Below are positions 7,349 through 14,217 of a stretch of DNA of 15,168 bases, one piece after another. The notes beneath the pieces are model-generated. The model saw only the letters and a program-made list of their open reading frames with translations, did no database searches and was not told where the DNA came from. Both the position numbers and the translations under genes were made by a program. Position 1 is the first letter of the stretch, and every line of letters starts with the position of its first letter. The stretch comes from Bacteroidales bacterium (GTDB lineage Bacteria; Bacteroidota; Bacteroidia; Bacteroidales; Dysgonomonadaceae), in contig JAAYTC010000156.1 in assembly GCA_012518155.1 (NCBI GenBank), positions 1 to 15,168 on the forward strand, in the 5' to 3' direction.

Positions 7349-8752
7349 ATGAAAAATAAAACAATAGTGATATTTCTCATTTGTGCTCTGTTTGTGCCTC
7401 TTCAGGCTCAGCAACAGCAGCCAATAAAACACCTTCAGGCAGGGGCGGCCACTACAAACATTTCACCCCCTGTAAACAGTGAAATGTACGGTGACGTTAC
7501 AGTAGTGAACATTCATGACGAGCTGCGCGCACGCGGCTTGGTTTTGGATGATGGCGAAAAGAGATTAGCCTTTGTTGTAGTTGACATCATAGGCTTAAAT
7601 CGAGAATTAATTGATGAAGCCAAGCGTGTAATCCACGAAGAAACTGGTTTGTTGCCTGAACATATTATGGTGTCAGCTACCCACACGCACTCGATGGTGC
7701 GCGCTACCGGCTCCCAACCTTTTAATGAATACCAGAAACTTATCATTAGACGAATTGTGGATGTGGTTAGAAAAGCTATTTATAACCTAGAACCTGCGCG
7801 CGTGGGGTGGGGGGTTGGTTCCGTCCCTGAGCATGTCTTTGTTCGCCGTTGGTTTATGAAACCCGGTAGTCCTGTACCCAATCCTTATGGAGGGGAAGAT
7901 AAGGTTATGATGAATCCCGGCAGGTTGAACCCTAATATTGTTGAACCCGCCGGAGAACCTGATCCCGAAGTGACGGTTATCTCTGTTCAGTCTCTTGCAG
8001 GCAGGCCGATCGCCTTATTCGCGAACTACTCCCTTCACTACGTGGGTGGAGTAACGACAGGAAACATCTCGGCAGATTATTTCGCGGTCTTTGCAGACCG
8101 GATCCAGGAATTACTTGGAGCCGACCGCCAAGATCCCCCATTCGTCGGAATTATGTCAAATGGAACATCTGGAGATGTAAACAATATAAATTACGCCGTA
8201 CCTGGCCAAAATTATCCTCCTTACGCAAGGATGAAGGTAGTGGCAAACGATGTTGCGAAAGAGGCCATGAAAGTATATGAAAATATTGAACATCATGACT
8301 GGGTAAGCCTCCAGTCCACACAAGAGGAGCTTACACTGAAGACGAGGAAACTTGATGATAAAATGGCTAAGATAGCGGAAGAAATTTTGGCATCCACGGA
8401 TGATAAACGGGTAGGTCCACATAGGAGCAGCCACCGTTACATTAGAGGACAGTTAAGCCGACTCAAGATGCCAGATAATGTAAATATACTGCTACAAGCT
8501 TTTAAGATAGGAGATCTTGCTATTGCTGCAATCCCCTTTGAAGTTTTCGCGGAAACAGGATTGGAGATTAAAGAAAAGAGTAGTTTCAAGCCCACTTTTA
8601 CAGTATCCTTTGCGAATGGTACCTTCGGATATCTTCCGACGCCCAGGCAGCATGAATGGGGCGGTTATGAATCGTGGGTCAGTAGATTCGAGTACAACAC
8701 GTCAGAGAGAATTGTCGATACCTTAATGGAAATGTTTGATAAATTCAATTAA
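7349..8752 (+). CDS. Neutral/alkaline ceramidase-fold amidase, exported (paralogue of the 3987 gene)
   Basis: A 467-residue ceramidase-family protein with a clear signal peptide (MKNKTIVIFLICALFVPLQA, likely cleaved before the Gln run at 21). The predicted zinc site is complete: H112 and H114 in SATHTHS, H230 in FANYSLHYVGG, E398 in IPFEVFAETGL and Y428 in GTFGYLPT. It shares long stretches with the protein at 3987, such as EHVFVRRW, ISADYFAVF and SNGTSGDVNNINY, showing a tandem duplication that is now split by the FG-GAP gene. Differences cluster in the loop after the HxH motif, where this copy is about a dozen residues shorter, which could alter the active-site rim and specificity. No gene follows for 297 bases, so a transcript may end or be re-initiated after it. 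Expected reaction: hydrolysis of an N-acyl amide outside the cytoplasm; the substrate is unknown. Confidence 0.85.
   Translation: MKNKTIVIFLICALFVPLQAQQQQPIKHLQAGAATTNISPPVNSEMYGDVTVVNIHDELRARGLVLDDGEKRLAFVVVDIIGLNRELIDEAKRVIHEETGLLPEHIMVSATHTHSMVRATGSQPFNEYQKLIIRRIVDVVRKAIYNLEPARVGWGVGSVPEHVFVRRWFMKPGSPVPNPYGGEDKVMMNPGRLNPNIVEPAGEPDPEVTVISVQSLAGRPIALFANYSLHYVGGVTTGNISADYFAVFADRIQELLGADRQDPPFVGIMSNGTSGDVNNINYAVPGQNYPPYARMKVVANDVAKEAMKVYENIEHHDWVSLQSTQEELTLKTRKLDDKMAKIAEEILASTDDKRVGPHRSSHRYIRGQLSRLKMPDNVNILLQAFKIGDLAIAAIPFEVFAETGLEIKEKSSFKPTFTVSFANGTFGYLPTPRQHEWGGYESWVSRFEYNTSERIVDTLMEMFDKFN
8534..8577 (+). repeat. 44-base identical block, copy 2
   Basis: Identical to 5244-5287 in the paralogous ceramidase-fold gene and in the same reading frame. 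The bases immediately outside (C against T upstream, G against A downstream) already differ. Confidence 0.8.
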
Positions 8753-9049
8753 ACAAACAAAGGGGTATCTGTTTTGTATATAATAATGATAAAAAATGAT
8801 CGAAATGGATCCCCGCGATATTTATATTTTAATATGTAAGTGGGTTTGGTAGAGTGTTTTATGATAATTCTTGATTCAATGTAATTGAGATTGACATTTT
8901 ATTAACTAATTTGTGATCGTTTTAGTGAAAATATTTGATTATATTTGCATGATTCAGTTTTGCAATGATGATGTTCGAATTGTATGCAACTCTTTAATAC
9001 GTGAAAAGTAATTTTTATAATCACGTTCTGATAAAAACACGTTTATGAT
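8753..9049 (+). promoter_or_regulatory. 297-base AT-rich intergenic region, likely leader/promoter region of the downstream unit
   Basis: This is the longest non-coding stretch in the window. It is AT-rich, holds no credible reading frame, and lies between the third ceramidase-fold gene and the GH20-like gene. It contains a short inverted repeat, TCAAT-GTA-ATTGA (8876-8888), and a promoter-like element at 8940-8947. No strong terminator hairpin follows the stop at 8752; only a weak ACAAA/TTTGT pairing is seen. A role in separate transcription of the amino-sugar genes downstream is inferred. Confidence 0.35.
8940..8947 (+). promoter_or_regulatory. Possible Bacteroidota -7 element (TATATTTG)
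   Basis: TATATTTG matches the Bacteroidota sigma-factor -7 consensus TAnnTTTG exactly. The best TTTG upstream (8910-8913) is 26 bases away, longer than the usual spacing of about 19-21, so the -33 box is poor. The element would place a start about 95 bases ahead of the GH20-like gene. In AT-rich DNA such matches also arise by chance. Confidence 0.3.
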
Positions 9050-10129
9050 ATGACAAACCGTAGAGATTTTCTAAAACAGGCCGTTGCGTTAGGAGTCGTG
9101 AGCAGCGTGGCACCTAGGACTTTTTCTCAGCAAGTGAGAAATCATGATAGCGGACAAAAAATGATTTGGGCAAACCTTCTTCATCTGAGTTACAACATGT
9201 GGGAAGATAATGTTCCCGAAAAATATAACGATGACAATTATAATTGCGTCACCTGCCAAGAAGCCAGGGAATGGGCACATGGATATCGAGACTTCCTTAC
9301 CTTTGATGAAGCTACTTGGAACGCGCTCCTTAAAGAGATGTCCGCTGTAGGAATGAACATGGTGATTATTGATTTAGGAGATGCCATTCAATATGAGAGC
9401 CATCCCGAAATAGCGGTTAAAAACGCTTGGAAACCAGAAAAGTTACGGTCTGAATTGGCTAAAATGCGAAAATTGGGATTGGAACCGATACCTAAGCTCA
9501 ATTTTGCCACTTCACACGATGTGTGGCTCGGTGAATATGCTAAAATGGTTTCAACCAAAAAGTATTACGAGGTGTGCAAGAATTTAATCAATGAAGTGAT
9601 TGAACTGTTTGATAAGCCCCGCTTTTTTCATTTAGGCATGGATGAAGAGACCGCTGGGCATCAAGCGAGGTACAATTACGCGGTGATTCGCCAGCACGAT
9701 TTATGGTGGAATGATTTTTACTTTTTCGTGGACCTAGTGGAAAAACAAAATGTGCGCCCTTGGGTTTGGTCTGATTACGGCTGGCACCATCCGGAACTTT
9801 TCTTCGAAAAAATGCCGAAATCAGTGTTACAAAGTAACTGGTATTATGGAACGGAATTCGACCTGACAAAAAAAGGTGATCAAATTCAAAAGTACGTGAA
9901 ATTTTACCACGACTTGGAAGAGTATGGTTATGACCAAGTACCAACGGGTAGCAACCACTCTAACACGGTGAACATGGAAGCTACCGTTGATTATTGTAAA
10001 GAGATTATCCATCCATCGAGACTATATGGATTCATGACTGCCCCTTGGCGTCCCACGATGCTTCAATGTTTAGATAGGCATAAGGAAGCTATTACCCAAC
10101 TAGGCCGATCAATAAAAATCTTCAGATAG
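9050..10129 (+). CDS. GH20-like TIM-barrel protein (beta-N-acetylhexosaminidase-related), Tat-exported
   Basis: A 359-residue protein with a Tat signal (NRRDFLK, R4-R5; hydrophobic segment about 10-21) but no lipobox Cys, so probably a soluble periplasmic protein. The central motif FHLGMDEET (D198-E199) matches the GH20 catalytic Asp-Glu pair, in which Asp orients the substrate N-acetyl group and Glu is the general acid. Barrel-strand features follow: PWVWSDYGWH, LQSNWYYG and a C-terminal FMTAPWRP. The protein is shorter than standard GH20 hexosaminidases and lacks their N-terminal GH20b-type domain, and the segment IPKLNFATSHD replaces the usual IPEID.PGH motif. I therefore call it GH20-like, not a proven hexosaminidase. 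It heads the amino-sugar block, 46 bases before the GNAT gene, which suits release of a GlcNAc or GalNAc residue for import. Confidence 0.68.
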   Translation: MTNRRDFLKQAVALGVVSSVAPRTFSQQVRNHDSGQKMIWANLLHLSYNMWEDNVPEKYNDDNYNCVTCQEAREWAHGYRDFLTFDEATWNALLKEMSAVGMNMVIIDLGDAIQYESHPEIAVKNAWKPEKLRSELAKMRKLGLEPIPKLNFATSHDVWLGEYAKMVSTKKYYEVCKNLINEVIELFDKPRFFHLGMDEETAGHQARYNYAVIRQHDLWWNDFYFFVDLVEKQNVRPWVWSDYGWHHPELFFEKMPKSVLQSNWYYGTEFDLTKKGDQIQKYVKFYHDLEEYGYDQVPTGSNHSNTVNMEATVDYCKEIIHPSRLYGFMTAPWRPTMLQCLDRHKEAITQLGRSIKIFR

Positions 10130-10175
10130 TAAGTGAACAGAGGATATATATTGCCCTGAATGAAATATTTACGAA

Positions 10176-10751
10176 ATGGAATTACACGATAAAATTATAC
10201 TGAAATCAAAAGATGGAGATGAATTTACTGTTCGTCGACTTCTAAAAACAGATAAAGAACACCTGCAAAAATTTGGTAAGTCGTTGTCTGAGGTGTCCAC
10301 TGCTACCTTTTTACCTCATTCATACGATGATGATACCGTAAACGCGTACCTTGAGCGCTCAGAAACGGGAGAAGATCTTACATTGGGGCTCTTTTTCGAT
10401 GATAGAATAATTGCTTACTTTTTTCTCTGGTATTTTACCAATCCGATACCCTTATTGGGAATGGGGATACTGGATGAGTTCCAAGGAAAAGGGTTGGGCA
10501 AAAGAATGATGCAGCTCCTGATTGATGCGGCCCGTGATAAAGGCCTTGACGGTATTGAACTTACAACCTTGCCTGATAATCATCGGGCATATGCTCTCTA
10601 TGAAAGCGTGGGTTTTCAGCACTACGCGGATGTAAATAATAAAGTAGGCGATGGACGGATAGTAGTTGAACGGGCAATGTTTTTGCAATTTAACCCGGAA
10701 GCATCTCCTTCGATAGAACTACACAAACCCCCGGTAGAAATAAACTCGTAA
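10176..10751 (+). CDS. GNAT-family N-acetyltransferase
   Basis: A 191-residue cytoplasmic protein with the GNAT fold signature. A beta-strand (LGMGILDEF) leads into the acetyl-CoA pyrophosphate loop QGKGLG (Q103-G108), then a helix (RMMQLLIDAARDKG), IELTTLPDNHRAYALYESVGF, and a final strand with VERAMFL. The last 20 or so residues are a Pro/Ser-rich tail. The acceptor is unknown. The position, 46 bases after the GH20-like gene and 10 bases before the sugar symporter, suggests an amino sugar or amine released by the pathway as acceptor, which is inference. Such an enzyme could re-acetylate a free amino group left by an amidase so that the NagA route can be used. Housekeeping acetylation of an unrelated target is equally possible. 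Confidence 0.8.
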   Translation: MELHDKIILKSKDGDEFTVRRLLKTDKEHLQKFGKSLSEVSTATFLPHSYDDDTVNAYLERSETGEDLTLGLFFDDRIIAYFFLWYFTNPIPLLGMGILDEFQGKGLGKRMMQLLIDAARDKGLDGIELTTLPDNHRAYALYESVGFQHYADVNNKVGDGRIVVERAMFLQFNPEASPSIELHKPPVEINS

Positions 10752-10761
10752 ACGAACTGTA

Positions 10762-12024
10762 ATGAATACAAAGAAAAATTACTATTACCCCCTTGTGATA
10801 ATGGGAATATTATTCTTCGTTTTCGGGGTAATGACTTGGGCAAGCGCGATACTAATACCATATTTTAAGGTTGGACTTGAATTGAGTAATACGCAGGCGG
10901 CATTAGTAGCTGTTGCCTCATTTATATCCTATTTTATTTTCTCCATTCCCGCATCCAGTTTCCTGAATGTTGTAGGATATAAAAAAGGACTTATCATTGG
11001 ACTGTTTGTTATGTCAGTCGGTGCATTACTGTTTATTCCAGCAGCTTTATCTCGACAGTACACCATTTTTTTGATTGCAATTTTTGTAATAAGCATTGGA
11101 ATGGTTTTGCTTCAAACAGCGGCAAATCCTTACGTGACCATCATCGGCCCTCGTGAAAGTACCGCCCAGAGAATGGGATTCATGGGTATGGCAAATAGAT
11201 TAGGGGGTGTTCTCACGCAGTTGATATTCAGCAGTATATTGCTGAGTGACGCGGGTGATATTTCTAGTCGACTGAATATCGCCTCTCCTGGAGAAAAAGA
11301 GTTGATACTCACCGAGTACTTATCAAAGGTTATTAACCCCTATATTTTTCTTGCCCTCTTCTTCGTGATTGTGGCTGTATTGATCTATTTTTCAAATATA
11401 CCAAACCTGAAAGATGAAGAGGAAAATAAAATCACAGAAGGTACGGAACGGAAAAGCATTCTCAGTTTTCCCTATCTCGTGTTAGGAGTAATTGCACTCT
11501 TTTTAGATGGATCAATCTCCGTTGCTGTGAACAATAGCATACTATATGGCGACGCTCTTGGAATTCCTTTTACAATTTCACGCCATTTCAGTACCTATGC
11601 CTTGACTTTCACGTTGATCGGATTTTTTGGAAATACGATACTTATACCTAAATACCTGACTCAGCAGAAAGCTGTTATACTGTGTGCTTTTACTGGTTTT
11701 ATTTTAACGCTGTTCTCCTTTTTCACCGATGGTGTGGTGTCAGTTTGGTTTTTGTTGGCACAAGCCTTTCTCTCTGCCTTTACCTGGGGATCGATATGGG
11801 GTTTGGCAATCAGGAATATAGGTAAATATACCAAACTTGGATCTGCCTTATTGTTGATGACGTTAATCTCCTACGCGATTGCACCGGTGATTTTCGGTAA
11901 AATTATTGATTTGAATCCTATGAACCCTAATTTGGCGGTTCTTATGTTAGTGCCTACTTATGCTTACCTGTTTTACTACGGTAAGAAAGGATATAGAGTA
12001 GAATATTGGAAAAAGAGAGGATGA
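10762..12024 (+). CDS. FHS-family MFS sugar/H+ symporter (FucP/NagP-like)
   Basis: A 420-residue inner-membrane protein with about twelve hydrophobic segments in two halves, separated by a charged loop (PNLKDEEENKITEGTERK, about 213-230). The first half has family-typical stretches of the fucose-galactose-hexose symporters: FFVFGVMTW in helix 1, VGYKKGLIIGL after helix 2 and QTAANPYVTIIGP in helix 4-5. These carriers import fucose, glucose/galactose or N-acetylglucosamine with protons. The adjacent nagA makes N-acetylglucosamine or a related amino sugar the likely cargo (inference). Because such symporters deliver unphosphorylated sugar, a kinase must act before NagA, and none is present here. 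The TGA at 12022-12024 overlaps the ATG of nagA, giving tight translational coupling. Confidence 0.85.
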   Translation: MNTKKNYYYPLVIMGILFFVFGVMTWASAILIPYFKVGLELSNTQAALVAVASFISYFIFSIPASSFLNVVGYKKGLIIGLFVMSVGALLFIPAALSRQYTIFLIAIFVISIGMVLLQTAANPYVTIIGPRESTAQRMGFMGMANRLGGVLTQLIFSSILLSDAGDISSRLNIASPGEKELILTEYLSKVINPYIFLALFFVIVAVLIYFSNIPNLKDEEENKITEGTERKSILSFPYLVLGVIALFLDGSISVAVNNSILYGDALGIPFTISRHFSTYALTFTLIGFFGNTILIPKYLTQQKAVILCAFTGFILTLFSFFTDGVVSVWFLLAQAFLSAFTWGSIWGLAIRNIGKYTKLGSALLLMTLISYAIAPVIFGKIIDLNPMNPNLAVLMLVPTYAYLFYYGKKGYRVEYWKKRG

Positions 12025-13217
12025 TTAATCATATGACGAAACAAGTAAATAGGGGAGGTCTCGTTCGTGTAAAAGGAAATGTCCTGTCGGAGACAGGGAT
12101 TACAAAGAAAATTATGACAATCGAAAATGGTGTCATTAAGGCTATATCGAATCCATATGATATAGAAGATGATAATGTGATTAACGTTGATGACTCATAT
12201 ATAGTTCCCGGATTTATCGATATGCATATACACGGGCTTCATTACTCACTGATAGATAACGGTGTGAAAGATCTGGTTGAAATTTCAAAAGAGTTGCCTC
12301 GCTACGGTGTAACCGGATTTTTACCTACCGTGGCACCCCGACCAAAAGGAGAAGACGCGGAATTTCTTAAACGATTATCACAAACGAAGGTAGAGGGAAC
12401 GCGAATATTGGGTTTTCATCTCGAGGGACCATTCCTGAAAATTACCGGTTCGTTAACCTCGGAAGCGATATCCGGCTCTGATACCGGAAGGGTGAAGGCA
12501 TTGATTGAAGCGGCAAAACCCTACAGGGCGATATTTAGTATTTCGCCCGATGTGGAGGGAATTGAACAGTTGATCCCTTTGATGGCAGAGAACGATACCC
12601 CCGTTTTTATTACCCATACGGCTGCCAATGTGGCGCAGACACAACGTGCAATAGCACTGGGAGCACGACACGCTACCCACTTTTATGATGTGTTCCCATG
12701 CCCGGAGATTTCTGATCCTGGAGTAAGGCCATGTGGCGCGGTAGAAGCCATTTTGGCCAATGAAACCGTGAGTGTCGATTTCATTTTGGATGGTGTGCAT
12801 GTTGATCCGATTGCCGTTAAAATGGCATTGGTGAGCAAGCAAAATGGCCCCGGCCGTGTGTGCTTGATAACGGATGCGAACGTGGGAGCCGGGCTCGAAC
12901 CGGGACGCTTCGTTTTTGGGGGTAGTGGTGAAATTGAGTTTGCTTATAAAGGTGCTCCGGCACGATTGGTGAAAGATAATACGCTCGCGGGAAGTGGGTT
13001 GACCATGGATCAGGCATTGAGGAATGCAATAAAATGGTTGAACTTGGAGTTGCCTCAGGCGATTAACCTGGTGAGTAAAAACCCCGCGGAGATACTTGGG
13101 CTGGAAACTAAAAAAGGGACATTAGCCGTGGGATATGATGCAGATTTTACAATATTAGATAAAAATTACAATGTGTTGCAAACCTGGATTGGAGGTCAAT
13201 GCCGTTATAAAATTTAG
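12021..13217 (+). CDS. nagA: N-acetylglucosamine-6-phosphate deacetylase
   Basis: A cytoplasmic amidohydrolase of 398 residues from this start that converts N-acetylglucosamine 6-phosphate to glucosamine 6-phosphate and acetate. The motif order is that of NagA: HIHG (H69, H71), LEGPF with metal ligand E135, HTAAN (H199), HATHFYDVF (H217, H220), FILDGVHVDP, and TDAN with catalytic D285. A closing segment AGSGLTMDQALRNAI precedes NPAEILGL and GYDADF. These agree in spacing with E131, H195, H216 and D273 of the E. coli enzyme. I chose ATG 12021 because it overlaps the symporter stop in an ATGA arrangement just after an AGAGAGG stretch. ATG 12033 is an alternative, and a TTG at 12006 is less likely. 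The deacetylase step links the imported sugar to the NagB-like protein 21 bases downstream. Confidence 0.9.
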   Translation: MINHMTKQVNRGGLVRVKGNVLSETGITKKIMTIENGVIKAISNPYDIEDDNVINVDDSYIVPGFIDMHIHGLHYSLIDNGVKDLVEISKELPRYGVTGFLPTVAPRPKGEDAEFLKRLSQTKVEGTRILGFHLEGPFLKITGSLTSEAISGSDTGRVKALIEAAKPYRAIFSISPDVEGIEQLIPLMAENDTPVFITHTAANVAQTQRAIALGARHATHFYDVFPCPEISDPGVRPCGAVEAILANETVSVDFILDGVHVDPIAVKMALVSKQNGPGRVCLITDANVGAGLEPGRFVFGGSGEIEFAYKGAPARLVKDNTLAGSGLTMDQALRNAIKWLNLELPQAINLVSKNPAEILGLETKKGTLAVGYDADFTILDKNYNVLQTWIGGQCRYKI

Positions 13218-13238
13218 TCACGATAGAAACAATTGAAC

Positions 13239-14183
13239 ATGAGAAATTTTTCTGAAGAATTCGAATTTAGCCCTTCTCAGTGGGTACCTTTTAAGGACAA
13301 GGAAGAGATCGAAAAAGCGATCAATATCAAAAGGGAAGATATTGAAAAACATTCAAATCCCGATTTTAAGATTAAAGTCGTTCCGGATGCAGATGTTGAA
13401 CACTATTGGATAGCCGATATGTTCAAACGAATTAAGTATTCAGCGGATCATGGGGAAAAATTAGTAATGATATTGCCCAATCCGGCACCTATCTATAGGC
13501 ATTTAGCCCGATTAATTAACGTGTGTAAGGTTGATTGCCGAAACATATACGCGTTTGCAATGGATGAGTACGCCGACGAAAACGGTAAGATTGCTCCCGA
13601 GAACTGGAAATTCGGATTCACATACTCGATGATGAAATATTTTTATTACGAACTGGACGAAAAGTTGCGGCCGAAGAAAGAGCAATTCGTGGGTTTTACT
13701 GATAAAAATGTGAATGATTACAGTAAAATGATTGCTGATCATGGTGGAGCAGATATTTGCTATAGTGGTCCGGGATGGACAGGACATTTGGCTTTTATAG
13801 AACCCGACGCCCCGGAGTTTCAAGGTACACTGGAGGAGTGGAAACAAATGAACGCTCGAATATGTACTCTAAGTCCCTTCACTCTTGCCCAAAATTCGCT
13901 ACACGGCTGTTTCGGCAAAAGTGGAAACTTGGCAGCGGTACCGCCGAAAGCAGCGACAATCGGACCGATTGATGTGATTAATGCTAAAAATAGATTCGAT
14001 ACACACGCGATAACCGTGCATGGTACCACAACTGCTTGGCAACGTACTATATCACGGCTCGTTTTGCATGGTCCGGTTACACCTTTAGTGCCAGAATCTA
14101 TATTACAAACGCTTCCTACCGAAGTGTACGTCTCTGAAACAATCGCTCAGAATATTGAACCCGATTGGAACAAAGGGTACTGA
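13239..14183 (+). CDS. nagB: Glucosamine-6-phosphate deaminase/isomerase-like protein, divergent active site
   Basis: A 314-residue protein of the NagB/6-phosphogluconolactonase fold. Two signature motifs are present: FAMDEYADENGK (D109, aligning with catalytic D72 of E. coli NagB) and GPGWTGHLAFIEPD, aligning with the ring-opening motif DGHIAFNEP. In the second, H183 and E188 (E. coli H143, E148) are kept but the Asp equivalent to D141 is T181 and the Asn is I187. It is longer than the usual 260-270 residues, with about 37 extra residues ahead of the first motif. The expected reaction is glucosamine 6-phosphate to fructose 6-phosphate plus ammonia, supported by nagA immediately upstream. The substitution means altered substrate or mechanism is possible. 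ATG 13239 is preferred to TTG 13233. The symbol rests on family and context, not on a complete active site. Confidence 0.72.
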   Translation: MRNFSEEFEFSPSQWVPFKDKEEIEKAINIKREDIEKHSNPDFKIKVVPDADVEHYWIADMFKRIKYSADHGEKLVMILPNPAPIYRHLARLINVCKVDCRNIYAFAMDEYADENGKIAPENWKFGFTYSMMKYFYYELDEKLRPKKEQFVGFTDKNVNDYSKMIADHGGADICYSGPGWTGHLAFIEPDAPEFQGTLEEWKQMNARICTLSPFTLAQNSLHGCFGKSGNLAAVPPKAATIGPIDVINAKNRFDTHAITVHGTTTAWQRTISRLVLHGPVTPLVPESILQTLPTEVYVSETIAQNIEPDWNKGY

Positions 14184-14217
14184 TTAAATGGACAAGATAT
14201 AACGTTTCACTTGGAAA

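Noticed and set aside
7272..7352. 26-codon reading frame whose TGA overlaps the ATG of the 7349 gene
   Set aside because: The ATGA overlap looks like a coupling leader, but the peptide has no recognisable features and the length is easily reached by chance.
8753..8800. Possible terminator after the third ceramidase-fold gene
   Set aside because: Only a five-base AT-rich pairing (ACAAA/TTTGT) with a long loop is visible, with no GC stem and no clean T tract.
12453..12842. Reverse-strand open frame of 129 codons within nagA
   Set aside because: It overlaps catalytic motifs of NagA on the other strand and has no independent support.
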